DNA from: Cellulomonas sp. PhB143
Lineage (GTDB): Bacteria > Actinomycetota > Actinomycetes > Actinomycetales > Cellulomonadaceae
Direction: 5' to 3'
Assembly: GCF_003752595.1 (NCBI RefSeq)
Contig: NZ_RKIJ01000010.1
Span: forward strand, 1 to 64,000
DNA: 64,000 bases
Position numbers and translations under genes: made by a program
Notes under the pieces: model-generated
What the model saw: only the letters and a program-made list of their open reading frames with translations
What the model was told of the DNA's origin: nothing
Database searches by the model: none
Part shown: positions 43,077 to 51,173 of the stretch, one piece after another
Position numbering within the stretch: position 1 is the first letter of the stretch
Layout: each line of letters opens with the position of its first letter

Positions 43077-43108
43077 ACGGGCCCCAGGCGATTTGGCCTG
43101 GGGCCCGT
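43077..43108 (+). terminator. Terminator of the UPF0182 gene
   Basis: ACGGGCCCCAGGC (43077-43089) pairs perfectly with GCCTGGGGCCCGT (43096-43108) over a GATTTG loop. The -35 of the tRNA-fMet promoter lies in the loop and right arm. Confidence 0.75.
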
Positions 43109-43121
43109 CGCCGCGTAGAGT
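43093..43121 (+). promoter_or_regulatory. tRNA-fMet promoter
   Basis: The -35 TTGGCC (43093-43098), a 17-bp spacer and the -10 TAGAGT (43116-43121) end 12 nt before the tRNA. The -35 is inside the preceding terminator hairpin. Confidence 0.6.
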
Positions 43122-43133
43122 GGTGCTTACCGA

Positions 43134-43207
43134 CGCGGGGTGGAGCAGCTCGGTAGCTCGCTGGGCTCATAACCCAGAGGTCGCAGGTTCAAATCCTGCC
43201 CCCGCTA
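43134..43207 (+). tRNA. Initiator tRNA-fMet (CAT anticodon)
   Basis: A full cloverleaf of 74 nt is visible: acceptor CGCGGGG/CCCCGCT, D-stem GAGC/GCTC, anticodon stem CTGGG/CCCAG around CTCATAA (anticodon CAT), and T-stem GCAGG/CCTGC around TTCAAAT. Initiator features are a mismatched first acceptor pair (C1 with T72) and three G-C pairs (GGG/CCC) in the anticodon stem. The discriminator is A; the 3' CCA is not encoded. Confidence 0.96.
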
Positions 43208-43222
43208 CTCAGGGAAGTAGCA

Positions 43223-43254
43223 CGAAGGCCCGGACCATACGGTCCGGGCCTTCG
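43223..43254 (+). terminator. Terminator of tRNA-fMet
   Basis: CGAAGGCCCGGACC (43223-43236) pairs perfectly with GGTCCGGGCCTTCG (43241-43254) over an ATAC tetraloop, 15 nt after the tRNA. TCGTTC follows the stem. Confidence 0.8.
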
Positions 43255-43386
43255 TCGTTCCCGGACCGTGCCGCGGGAGTGCCGGGTGTATCAGGCGCCG
43301 CCGAGGAGCCCTCCCTCCGGGTGACCGTTCGATCTGCCGGCACCGAGGCCTGCGGGCCACGGCCGCGGGGGAGCACGGAGGACGAC

Positions 43387-44505
43387 ATGAAGCGGCTGGT
43401 GCTGTGCTGCGACGGCACGTGGAACTCGCCGGTGCGCGAGAGCGTGTCGAACGTCGAGAAGATCGCCCGGGCCGTCGACACGGGGGTGATGCCCGACGGC
43501 GTGGAGCAGGTGGTCTTCACGGTCGGCGGCGTCGGCGCCGGCGGCTATACCGTCGACAGGCTGCTGGGCGGCGCGTTCGGCTACGGCCTCACCCAGCACG
43601 TCGTCGACGGCTACCGGGTCCTGGCCCTCAACTACGAGCCGGGCGACGAGGTCTACGTCTTCGGCTTCAGCCGCGGCGCGTACACGGCGCGCTCGATCGT
43701 CGGGATGACCGCCGCCGTCGGGCTGCTGCGGCCCGGGGCGGTCCTGCAGAACCGGCTGCGCGACGCCGAGCGCCTCTACCGGGCGCGCAGCGACGCGAAC
43801 GCGGCCGAGCGGCAGGCGTTCCGCGACGAGTTCGCCTACCGGACCCTCCCGGTCGCGATGCTCGGCGTCTTCGACACCGTCGGGGAGCTGGGCGTCCCCG
43901 GCGTCACGAGCCGTCGCAGCCGCTTCCACGACGTGCGCCTGTCCGACGACGTGCGCTGCGCCCGGCAGGCGCTCTCGATCGACGACCGCCGGCTGAAGTT
44001 CGCACCCTGCCTGTGGGAGGTGCCCGACGGCGCCGCGCCCGGTCGCGTCAAGCAGGTCTGGTTCCCGGGCGCGCACAGCGACGTCGGCGGCGGCACGCAG
44101 CACCAGGCGCTCTCGGACGTGACGCTGCGGTGGATGCTCGAGGAGGCGCGCGCGCTCGGGCTCGTGGTCGACCCCGAGCGGCTGGACGCCCAGCTCGACG
44201 ACGAGCCGCTGTTCCAGCTGCGGTGCGCGCCCGGGCCGCTGTACGCGGCGATCAACCTGTGGCGCCGGCTGCGCCGGCACCCGGGGTTCCGGGGCGACCG
44301 GCGGGTGCTCGAGCCGACGAGCCCCGGGGACGGCGTGCGGATCTCCTCGACCGCCGTGCGGCTGAGCGGACCGGGCGCGGGGGACTACGGCGCGTTCGCG
44401 CGGAACATCGGCTGGTGGCGCGAGCGCGCCGGCGAGGACTTCGGCGGCGCCGTCGAGCCGATCGCGTTCGCCGAGCACGACGAGCGCCGGCTCGTGGTGC
44501 TGTGA
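43387..44505 (+). CDS. DUF2235 alpha/beta hydrolase
   Basis: The 372-aa protein matches DUF2235, the catalytic domain also found in Tle1-type phospholipase effectors. The N-terminal KRLVLCCDGTWN strand, the nucleophile elbow FGFSRGAYTARS (GxSxG) and the downstream WFPGAHSDVGGG (Asp/His) are all present. There are no secretion-system genes or immunity gene nearby and no signal peptide, so a housekeeping lipid or ester hydrolase role is at least as likely as an effector role. It starts with ATG 43387 downstream of the tRNA-fMet terminator. Confidence 0.87.
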   Translation: MKRLVLCCDGTWNSPVRESVSNVEKIARAVDTGVMPDGVEQVVFTVGGVGAGGYTVDRLLGGAFGYGLTQHVVDGYRVLALNYEPGDEVYVFGFSRGAYTARSIVGMTAAVGLLRPGAVLQNRLRDAERLYRARSDANAAERQAFRDEFAYRTLPVAMLGVFDTVGELGVPGVTSRRSRFHDVRLSDDVRCARQALSIDDRRLKFAPCLWEVPDGAAPGRVKQVWFPGAHSDVGGGTQHQALSDVTLRWMLEEARALGLVVDPERLDAQLDDEPLFQLRCAPGPLYAAINLWRRLRRHPGFRGDRRVLEPTSPGDGVRISSTAVRLSGPGAGDYGAFARNIGWWRERAGEDFGGAVEPIAFAEHDERRLVVL

Positions 44506-44526
44506 GGCGCGTGGGAGCCTGAGCGC

Positions 44527-45093
44527 ATGAGCCCTTCGACCCCGGACGCCGCCCGGGACGCCGCGGGCCTCGTGCCGGCGGGCGCGCACGTGCTCGGCGA
44601 GCCCGGCGCGGCGGTGACGATCGTCGAGTTCGGCGACCTCGAGTGCCCGTACTGCCGCGACGCCGCGCCCGTGCTGCGCGACGCCGTGGCGTCGTCGGGC
44701 GGGCAGGTGCGCCTGGTGTTCCGCCACTTCCCGCTGTTCGCGGTGCACCCGCACGCGCTGACGGCGGCCCTGGCCGCCGAGGCGGCCGCGCAGGCGGGGG
44801 CCTTCTGGGCGATGCACGACGCGCTCTTCGCGCACCAGGACGACCTCACCGACGCCGGCCTGGCCCGGGTCGCCGCGTCGCTCGGCGTCGACGGGCTCGA
44901 CGGCGCCGCGGTGGTCGGGCAGGCCGCGCAGCGGTTCGGCGACGTCGTCGAGCGGGACTACGCGGACGCCGTGGCGGCGGGGGTCGAGGGCACGCCCACG
45001 GTCTTCGTGGACGGTGCGCGCCTGACCGGGCGGATCACGCGGGCGAGCGTCCGCGCGGCGGTGGACGCGGCGCGCGCACGTCAGCGGGGCTGA
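44527..45093 (+). CDS. DsbA-like thioredoxin-fold protein (CPYC)
   Basis: The 188-aa protein has a thioredoxin/DsbA_4 fold. The active site is CPYC in EFGDLECPYCRDAAPVL, a helical insert carries WAMHDALFAHQDDL, and the cis-Pro loop is VEGTPTVFVDG. There is no signal peptide, so it is probably cytoplasmic. It follows DUF2235 by 21 bp. Its 3' end overlaps the convergent nhaA gene by 13 bp. Some actinobacterial NhaA proteins carry a DsbA-like domain fused at the C-terminus, so a functional tie with NhaA is possible. Confidence 0.88.
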   Translation: MSPSTPDAARDAAGLVPAGAHVLGEPGAAVTIVEFGDLECPYCRDAAPVLRDAVASSGGQVRLVFRHFPLFAVHPHALTAALAAEAAAQAGAFWAMHDALFAHQDDLTDAGLARVAASLGVDGLDGAAVVGQAAQRFGDVVERDYADAVAAGVEGTPTVFVDGARLTGRITRASVRAAVDAARARQRG

Positions 45094-46472
45094 GCCTCCG
45101 GCGCGACCCAGGGCCGCGGCGGCAGCGCGGCGGGCGGTCCGTCGTCGTCGGGCGTGCACAGGGGCGAGCGCTCCCCGAAGAAGCGCAGCGTCACCGACCC
45201 GAGGACGGCCGCGAGGACCGACGCGGTGAGCACGCCGACCTTCGCCTGCTCGACCAGCGCGGGATCGTCGAAAGCGAGGCCGGTGATGAACAGCGAGATG
45301 GTGAACCCGATCCCCGTCAGCAGCGAGCCGCCGAGCAGGTGCGTGTAGCGCACGCGGCCCGGCAGCTCGCCGACGCCGCTGAGCAGCGCGAGCGCCGACG
45401 CCCCGAACACGCCGACGGTCTTGCCGGCCACGAGCGCGACGACGACGCCCACGGTGACCGGAGACGAGGCGACCTCGCCGAGCGACCCTCCCGTGAGGTC
45501 GATCCCGGCGTTCGCGAGGCCGAACAGCGGGACGACGACGTACGCGCTCCACGGGTGCAGCACGCGCTGCAGGCGCTCCGCGGCCGGCACGGCGGCCCGG
45601 GCGGCGAGCTCCGTGAGGTGCTCGCTCTCGGCGGTCGCGTCGCGCGAGAGCGAACGGGCGTAGTGGGGCACGCGCTCGACGTCCTCCCGGCGGGCGAGCC
45701 CGGCCGGGACCAGGAGGCCGAACACGACCCCGGCGAGCGTCGCGTGCACGCCCGAGGCGTGCACGGCGCCCCACAGCGCGAGGCCGGTCAGCACGTAGGG
45801 CGTCAGGCGCCACTCGCCCAGCACCCGCAGGCCGACCAGGACCGCGACGAGCGCGGCCGAGACCGCCAGCCACGGCAGGGACACGTGGTCGGTGTAGAAG
45901 ACGGCCATCACGGCGATCGCGCCGATGTCGTCGACCACCGCGAGGGTGAGCAGGAACAGGCGCAGCTGGTCCGGGCAGCGGGGCCCGAACAGGGCGAGGA
46001 CGCCCACGACGAACGCCGTGTCCGTCGACATCGGGATGCCCCAGCCGTTCGCGCCGTCCGAGCGGCCCGCGATCGCCAGGAAGACGAGCGCGGGGACGAC
46101 GAGGCCGCCGAGCGCCCCCAGTGCAGGGACCGCGGCGGTGCGCCGGTTGCGCAGCTCGCCCGTCGTCAGCTCGCGGTTGATCTCGAGCCCGATGACGCAG
46201 AAGAAGACCGCCATGAGGGCCTCGTCGACCCAGGCCTGCAGGTCCATCGTCAGGCCACGCCCGCCGACGGTGACGCCCGCCGGCGTCTCCCACAGCGTCC
46301 GGTAGGCGCCCGCCCAGGGCGAGCTCGCCCACACCACGGCGACCACCGCCGCCGCGAGGAGCAGGACGGCGCTGCCGGCCTCGGTGCGCAGGAAGCGCAG
46401 CATCTGCGGTGCCACCGGCCGGCGTGCGAGGCGCAGCGGGGGTCCGGGCCTCGGTGGCGGTGCGTCGGTCAC
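45081..46472 (-). CDS. nhaA: Na+/H+ antiporter NhaA
   Basis: NhaA exchanges internal Na+ for external H+ and supports pH and salt homeostasis. The 463-aa protein has about 12 transmembrane helices. Transport-site aspartates are in PMSTDTAFVVG and AVVDDIGAIAVM, and the unwound-helix motif is GIGFTISLFI. The C-terminal tail (about 430-463) is Pro/Asp-rich. The start is GTG 46472. It converges with the DsbA-like gene (13-bp overlap) and is divergent from moeA. Confidence 0.95.
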   Translation of the reverse strand: MTDAPPPRPGPPLRLARRPVAPQMLRFLRTEAGSAVLLLAAAVVAVVWASSPWAGAYRTLWETPAGVTVGGRGLTMDLQAWVDEALMAVFFCVIGLEINRELTTGELRNRRTAAVPALGALGGLVVPALVFLAIAGRSDGANGWGIPMSTDTAFVVGVLALFGPRCPDQLRLFLLTLAVVDDIGAIAVMAVFYTDHVSLPWLAVSAALVAVLVGLRVLGEWRLTPYVLTGLALWGAVHASGVHATLAGVVFGLLVPAGLARREDVERVPHYARSLSRDATAESEHLTELAARAAVPAAERLQRVLHPWSAYVVVPLFGLANAGIDLTGGSLGEVASSPVTVGVVVALVAGKTVGVFGASALALLSGVGELPGRVRYTHLLGGSLLTGIGFTISLFITGLAFDDPALVEQAKVGVLTASVLAAVLGSVTLRFFGERSPLCTPDDDGPPAALPPRPWVAPEAQPR

Positions 46473-46550
46473 GGGTCAACGGTCGCGGCCCGGGGCGCGG
46501 AGCGCAACGGCAGCCGTCGGTCCCGGCGGGGGAGCGGGTCGCGTGCGGGC

Positions 46551-46556
46551 TACCGT
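46551..46556 (+). promoter_or_regulatory. -10 hexamer of moeA (leaderless)
   Basis: TACCGT lies 6 nt before GTG 46563. Confidence 0.5.
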
Positions 46557-46562
46557 GGGCCC

Positions 46563-47789
46563 GTGAACCGACCCGTGCCCGTCGATCAGCACCGCGCCGA
46601 CGTCGCTGCGCTCCTGGCCCCGCTCGTCGCGCAGCGGCCCGTGCAGCGCGTGCCCCTCGCCGAGGCGCTCGACCGCGTGCTGGGGGCGGACGTCGTCGCC
46701 CCCGTCGCGGTCCCCGCCTTCCGCAACTCCCAGATGGACGGCTTCGCGGTGCGCGCGGCCGACGTGCCCGACGGTGGGGCGCGCCTCGCCGTCGTCGCGG
46801 AGGTCCCGGCCGGGTCCGGCGAGCCCGCGCCGCTGGCGCCCGGCACGGCCGCCCGGATCATGACCGGCGCGCCCGTGCCCGCGGGGGCCGACGCCGTCGT
46901 CCCCGTCGAGGCGACCACGCTCGGGAGGTTCACGGCGGGCGAGCGCCCGGCGCAGGTCGATGTGCTCGACGCGGTCGCGGCCGGAGCGTTCGTGCGCGAG
47001 GCGGCGAGCGACGTCGCCGCCGGGGACGTCGTCCTGCCCGCGGGGACCGAGATGGGACCCGCGCAGGTCGCCGCCGTCGCGGCGTGCGGGCTCGCCCAGG
47101 TCGAGGTGGTCGTCCCGCTGCGGGTCGCGGTCGTCTCGACCGGGAGCGAGATCGTCGCGCCGGGCGAGGCGCTCGGGCCAGGGCAGGTCTACGACGCGAA
47201 CGGCCCGGCGCTCGCCGCGGCCGTGCGCCGCGCCGGCGGGACGGTGGCCCTCGAGGCGCGCTGCGGCGACGACGCGGACGCGCTCGCGGCGGCGCTCGCG
47301 GACGCGGCCCTCGTGGCCGACCTCGTGGTGACGTCGGGCGGGGTGAGCCAGGGAGCGTACGAGGTGGTCAAGGACGTGCTCGCGGGCACGTCGACGGTCG
47401 AGTTCCGGTCGGTCGCGATGCAGCCGGGCGGCCCGCAGGGGCTCGGCCGGCACCGCGGCACGCCGCTGCTGGCGTTCCCCGGCAACCCGGTCAGCGCGCA
47501 GGTCTCGTTCGTGGTGTTCCTCCGGGAGCTGATCGAGGCGGGCGCGGGCCGCGCGGCACGCTCCGGCGAGCGGCACGAGCGCCGCCGGCTGCAGAGCGGC
47601 ACGACCTCGCCCGCCGGGCGGCGCCAGCTGCTGCGGGGAGCGCTCGGGCCCGGGGGGAGCGTGCGCGTCGTCGGCGGACCGGGCTCGCACCTGGTGGCGT
47701 CCATGGCGCGGGCCGACGTGCTGATCGACGTGCCCCCCGGGACGACGGAGCTCGCCGCGGGCGACGAGGTGGAGGTGTGGCCGCTGTGA
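46563..47789 (+). CDS. moeA: Molybdopterin molybdenumtransferase MoeA
   Basis: MoeA inserts molybdate into adenylylated molybdopterin. The 408-aa protein has the family's four domains: N-terminal QRVPLAEALDRVLGADV and PAFRNSQMDGFAV (catalytic Asp), RIMTGAPVPAGADAVVPVE, the MogA-like core with VVSTGSEIV, TSGGVSQGAYEVVKDVL and LLAFPGNPVSA, and C-terminal domain IV. GTG 46563 follows TACCGT by 6 nt. Its stop overlaps the moaE start (GTGA). Confidence 0.94.
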   Translation: MNRPVPVDQHRADVAALLAPLVAQRPVQRVPLAEALDRVLGADVVAPVAVPAFRNSQMDGFAVRAADVPDGGARLAVVAEVPAGSGEPAPLAPGTAARIMTGAPVPAGADAVVPVEATTLGRFTAGERPAQVDVLDAVAAGAFVREAASDVAAGDVVLPAGTEMGPAQVAAVAACGLAQVEVVVPLRVAVVSTGSEIVAPGEALGPGQVYDANGPALAAAVRRAGGTVALEARCGDDADALAAALADAALVADLVVTSGGVSQGAYEVVKDVLAGTSTVEFRSVAMQPGGPQGLGRHRGTPLLAFPGNPVSAQVSFVVFLRELIEAGAGRAARSGERHERRRLQSGTTSPAGRRQLLRGALGPGGSVRVVGGPGSHLVASMARADVLIDVPPGTTELAAGDEVEVWPL

Positions 47790-47830
47790 GCGAGGACCAG
47801 GTGAGCGAGGACCAGGTGGGCGAGGACGAG
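47786..47830 (+). repeat. Three 15-bp repeats with in-frame GTG starts in moaE
   Basis: GTGAGCGAGGACCAG occurs twice and is followed by the variant GTGGGCGAGGACGAG. Each copy supplies a GTG start with a purine-rich GAGCGAGGA in the preceding copy that could act as a ribosome-binding site. Confidence 0.6.
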
Positions 47831-48241
47831 GTGAGCCGGGTGACGCAGGACGTGCTCGACGACGCGGTGGCCCGCGCCGTCGAGCACGCCGTCTCCGCGC
47901 CCGAGTGCGGGGCCGTCGTGACCTTCCGCGGGGTGGTGCGCGACGTGGACGACGGCCGCCCGGTGCGCGACCTGGACTATGAGGCGCACCCCGACGCGAC
48001 CGCGGTGCTGCGCGCGTGCTGCGCGGCGGTCACGGCCGAGACGGGGCTGCGGGTCGCTGCGGTGCACCGCTACGGCGCGCTGACGGTGGGCGACGTGGCG
48101 CTCGTGGCGGCGGCGTCCGCGGGCCACCGCCGCGAGGCGTTCGAGGCCTGCTCGCTGCTCGTCGAGCGCATCAAGGCGGAGGTGCCCATCTGGAAGCGCC
48201 AGCACTTCACCGACGGTCCGTCGGAGTGGGTCGGGCTCTGA
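47786..48241 (+). CDS. moaE: Molybdopterin synthase catalytic subunit MoaE
   Basis: MoaE with MoaD converts cPMP to molybdopterin. The 151-aa protein has the MoaE core: GAVVTFRGVVRDVDDGRPV, LDYEAHPDA, VHRYGALTVGDVALV and the active-site C-terminus ERIKAEVPIWKRQHF. The first 15 residues come from three 15-bp repeats, each beginning GTG (47786, 47801, 47816), with a further GTG at 47831, so the true start is ambiguous. The first GTG overlaps the moeA stop. moaD and moaC are not in the window. It converges with the VKOR gene. Confidence 0.93.
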   Translation: MSEDQVSEDQVGEDEVSRVTQDVLDDAVARAVEHAVSAPECGAVVTFRGVVRDVDDGRPVRDLDYEAHPDATAVLRACCAAVTAETGLRVAAVHRYGALTVGDVALVAAASAGHRREAFEACSLLVERIKAEVPIWKRQHFTDGPSEWVGL

Positions 48242-48271
48242 CCGGGCGGCCGGCCCGGCAGGTGCCCGGCG

Positions 48272-48961
48272 TCAGGCGAAGAGCGCCGAGCCGTACTTGA
48301 GCAGGATCGCGGCGGCGAGGAGCACGAACCACGTCGCGGTGAGGTAGCCGTAGGCGCCCGACCGGACCACCGTCATCGCCACGGACTGCACCCGCCGGGG
48401 CCACGGCACGGTCCCCTCGAGGATGTTCCAGTGCAGCATCGAGAGGAAGACCAGCGTGGTGGCGGCGGTGACCGACAGGCACCACGGGCACAGCGCCCCG
48501 ATGACGAACATCGACTGGTACAGCAGCCAGTAGGCGAAGATCACGCCCAGCAGGTAGACGCTCTGCGCGGCGACCAGGAACCACCGCGGGAACCGGATCC
48601 GGGACAGCCCCAGCACGGCGAGGGTGATGACCACCGGTTCGGAGACCAGGCCCAGGAACGAGTTGGGGAAGCCGAACAGCGCCGACTGCGGCGCGGAGCC
48701 CACGGTGCCGCAGGAGACGATCGCGTTGATGTCGCAGGACAGGACCGTGCCGGGGTTCGTGGCCAGCTCGATCGCGTCGACCGAGAGCACGAACGAGGCG
48801 ACGAGCGAGACGATCGCGCCCACGAGCATCTCGCCGAACAGCCACGCCCGGGAGTGGAAGAACCCGGCGGGCCGGTCGGGACGCGCGGCGGCCGGTCCGA
48901 GGTCGAGGTCGTCGAGGTCCTCGCGGGCCGCGGGACGCGCAGCGGTGGTGTCGTCGGTCAT
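48272..48961 (-). CDS. Vitamin K epoxide reductase (VKOR) family protein
   Basis: This 229-aa membrane protein has about five transmembrane helices. It has a loop cysteine pair, SCDINAIVSC, and the active-site CPWC in IGALCPWCLSVT. Bacterial VKOR re-oxidises periplasmic DsbA-type thiol oxidases through quinones. It lies between moaE and moaA, with no linked DsbA. ATG 48961 is preferred to 49012, as the extra 17 residues are unconserved. An acidic N-terminal tail precedes TM1. Confidence 0.9.
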   Translation of the reverse strand: MTDDTTAARPAAREDLDDLDLGPAAARPDRPAGFFHSRAWLFGEMLVGAIVSLVASFVLSVDAIELATNPGTVLSCDINAIVSCGTVGSAPQSALFGFPNSFLGLVSEPVVITLAVLGLSRIRFPRWFLVAAQSVYLLGVIFAYWLLYQSMFVIGALCPWCLSVTAATTLVFLSMLHWNILEGTVPWPRRVQSVAMTVVRSGAYGYLTATWFVLLAAAILLKYGSALFA

Positions 48962-49016
48962 GGCCTCGGCAGTCGTGGTCGTCCGGTGGGGTGGGGCGAG
49001 CGCCCCGAGCATAGCG

Positions 49017-50096
49017 TCAGCCCCCGATCGCTCCCATGGAGCGCAGGGTCGGGGCGAAGGTCTCGGGGTCGGGCGCGCCGTCGTCGAACCCGTGGGCCCA
49101 CGGCTTGGCCCACATGGCGACCTGCCAGGCGGCCGCGAGCGCGTCGTCGTCCGCCCCCGAGCGGAGCAGGGCGCGCAGGTCGGTCTCCTGGTCGCCGAAC
49201 AGGCAGGCGCGCACCGTCCCCTCGGCCGTGAGCCGGGTGCGGTCGCACGCGCCGCAGAACGAGCGGGTCACGGAGGCGATGACGCCCACCGTCTGGGGGC
49301 CGTCGTCGACCAGCCACTCCTCCGCGGGGGAGGCCGGGTCGTCGCGCTGCAGGGGGGCGAGGCGGAAGTCCCGCCCGAGCTCGGCGAGCAGCGTCTCGGC
49401 GGTGACCATGTGCTCGCGGGCCCAGCGCTGGTCGGCGTCCAGCGGCATCTGCTCGATGAACCGCAGGTGGCAGCCGTGCGCGACGGCGAACGCGAGCAGG
49501 TCGCGCGCGCCGCGCAGCGTCTCGGGCATGAGCACGGCGTTGAGCTTGACGGGGGCGAGCCCCGCGGCGAGCGCGGCCCGGACGCCGCGCAGCACGGCCG
49601 GCAGCCGGTCGCGCCGTGTGAGCTCGGCGAAGTGGGCCCGGTCCACGCTGTCGAGAGAGATGTTGACCCGGTCCAGGCCCGCGGCGAGCAGCGCGCCGAC
49701 CTTCCGGTCGAGGCCGATGGCGTTGGTCGTCATCGAGAGCGACGCGCCGGGGGCCGCGGCACGGCAGGCGGCGACGATCTGGACGATCTCCGGGCGGACC
49801 AGGGGCTCGCCGCCGGTGAGGCGGACGTCGGTGACGCCGAACCGCTGTGCGGCGAGGCGCACGAGGCGGCCGATCTCCGCAGGCGTCAGCAGGTCCTCGC
49901 GCGCGACGGCGGGCAGGCCCTCCGCCGGCATGCAGTAGGTGCAGCGCAGCGAGCACTTCTCGGTCACCGAGATGCGCAGGTCGCGGGCGACGCGGCCGAA
50001 CCGGTCGACGAGCGCGTCGGTGTCCGGGCGCCCGGCCGTCGACGGCGCCCGCCCCGGCGCGGGGCGCACGCTGGGGATCCCGAGAACGACGGCCAC
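49017..50096 (-). CDS. moaA: GTP 3',8-cyclase MoaA
   Basis: MoaA is the radical-SAM enzyme of the first Moco step (GTP to 3',8-cH2GTP, with MoaC). The 359-aa protein has the N-terminal cluster motif [11 protein letters not shown] (C-x3-C-x2-C), [10 protein letters not shown], and a second C-terminal cluster in [15 protein letters not shown] with a further Cys in RACLF. It ends in the Gly-Gly tail (MGAIGG) needed for catalysis. GTG 50096 is supported by TAGCAT 7 nt upstream. It is divergent from the VOC gene, and is separated from moeA-moaE by the VKOR gene. Confidence 0.95.
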   Translation of the reverse strand: MAVVLGIPSVRPAPGRAPSTAGRPDTDALVDRFGRVARDLRISVTEKCSLRCTYCMPAEGLPAVAREDLLTPAEIGRLVRLAAQRFGVTDVRLTGGEPLVRPEIVQIVAACRAAAPGASLSMTTNAIGLDRKVGALLAAGLDRVNISLDSVDRAHFAELTRRDRLPAVLRGVRAALAAGLAPVKLNAVLMPETLRGARDLLAFAVAHGCHLRFIEQMPLDADQRWAREHMVTAETLLAELGRDFRLAPLQRDDPASPAEEWLVDDGPQTVGVIASVTRSFCGACDRTRLTAEGTVRACLFGDQETDLRALLRSGADDDALAAAWQVAMWAKPWAHGFDDGAPDPETFAPTLRSMGAIGG

Positions 50097-50103
50097 GGTC
50101 GCG

Positions 50104-50109
50104 ATGCTA
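50104..50109 (-). promoter_or_regulatory. -10 hexamer of moaA (leaderless)
   Basis: TAGCAT on the minus strand lies 7 nt before GTG 50096. Confidence 0.5.
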
Positions 50110-50151
50110 CCCGCGCGGGCGCCGGTCCGGAATGGTCCGGGCGAGCGTCTG

Positions 50152-50165
50152 GTTGAAGGTTCAAC
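50152..50165. promoter_or_regulatory. Palindromic operator candidate upstream of the VOC gene
   Basis: GTTGAAGGTTCAAC is a perfect inverted repeat of two 6-mers around GG, in the moaA/VOC divergent spacer, 39 bp before the VOC ATG. The form is typical of MarR-family sites. No MarR gene is in the window. Confidence 0.4.
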
Positions 50166-50204
50166 AGCGCATACCCGCGCACGCCCGCAGAGCCAGGAGC
50201 ACGC

Positions 50205-51137
50205 ATGAGCACCGACCGGATCGCCGACAGCACACGGATGGACGCGGTGACGCTGCACGTGCGCGACCTCGACGCGACGACCAGCTACTACCGCGACGGC
50301 ATCGGGCTGGACGTGCTGGACGACGCGCCCGCCCTGGGACCGGAGGCGGCCGCCGCGGCTGCCGACCCCCGCGCCGCGACGGTCGCGCTGGGCCGCGGCG
50401 GGCGCCCGCTCGTCGTGCTGCGCCACGAGCCGGACCTGCCGCCGGCGCCTGCCGGGCAGGCAGGCCTGTTCCACACGGCGCTGCTGTTCGACGACGCCGC
50501 GGGCCTCGCCGGCTCCGTCGCCGGGCTCGCCGGGCTCGCGCCGGGCACCTTCGTCGGCAGCGCCGACCACCTCGTCTCGCAGGCCTTCTACTTCACCGAC
50601 CCCGAGGGCAACGGCGTCGAGCTCTACGTCGACCGACCGCGGGACACGTGGCGCTGGGACGGCGGCCGCGTCGCGATGGACACCCGGCACCTGGACCCGC
50701 GCGCCTTCCTCGACGAGCACCTCGCTCCCGAGCACCTCGCGCCCGAGCCCCGGTCTCCGGGGCGGCGCCCGGCCACCGGCTCGGGTGCCGGCGTCGGGCA
50801 CGTGCACCTGCAGGTCGGCGACGTGGCGGTCGCCCGCGAGTTCTACGTCGGCGTCCTCGGCTTCGCGGAGACCGCCCGCGTGCCCGGCGCGCTGTTCGTC
50901 TCCGCGGGCGGCTACCACCACCACCTCGCGATGAACACCTGGAACAGCCGCGGCGCCGGGCCGCGGGCGGCGAGCCTCGGGCTCGGTCAGGTCTCGATCA
51001 CCGTGCCGGCGCCCGACGACGTCGCGGCGCTCGCCGACCGGCTCGCCCACGCGGGGCTCACCGGCCGGCACGACGGCGCGAGCCTGCGGTTCGACGACCC
51101 GTGGGGCACGCTCGTCGAGGTCCGCGCGGCCGCCTGA
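50205..51137 (+). CDS. VOC-family dioxygenase-like protein (two glyoxalase domains)
   Basis: The 310-aa protein has two VOC domains. The first (about 12-140) starts [16 protein letters not shown] and carries GVELYVDR. The second (about 195-310) starts [18 protein letters not shown] and ends TLVEVRAA. Metal-ligand His/Glu positions are present, as in CatE-like extradiol dioxygenases and thiol-stress glyoxalases. The specific substrate is unknown. ATG 50205 has a CAGGAG ribosome-binding site. It may be inducible through the GTTGAAGGTTCAAC palindrome upstream. Confidence 0.85.
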   Translation: MSTDRIADSTRMDAVTLHVRDLDATTSYYRDGIGLDVLDDAPALGPEAAAAAADPRAATVALGRGGRPLVVLRHEPDLPPAPAGQAGLFHTALLFDDAAGLAGSVAGLAGLAPGTFVGSADHLVSQAFYFTDPEGNGVELYVDRPRDTWRWDGGRVAMDTRHLDPRAFLDEHLAPEHLAPEPRSPGRRPATGSGAGVGHVHLQVGDVAVAREFYVGVLGFAETARVPGALFVSAGGYHHHLAMNTWNSRGAGPRAASLGLGQVSITVPAPDDVAALADRLAHAGLTGRHDGASLRFDDPWGTLVEVRAAA

Positions 51138-51163
51138 CCGGCCGGCCGGCCGGCCGGCCGGCC
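51138..51163. repeat. CCGG simple repeat between convergent genes
   Basis: Six CCGG units plus CC directly follow the VOC stop and lie 10 bp from the GH3 stop. The run is fully self-complementary and can fold on both strands, so it may serve as a bidirectional terminator. Confidence 0.5.
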
Positions 51164-51173
51164 GCTCAGCCGC

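Noticed and set aside
43134-44505. tRNA-associated genomic island carrying DUF2235
   Set aside because: No integrase, no repeat of the tRNA 3' end and no compositional change were seen nearby.
51138-51163. Origin- or attachment-site-like repeat
   Set aside because: It is only a CCGG simple repeat between convergent stops; there is no DnaA-box or recombinase context.
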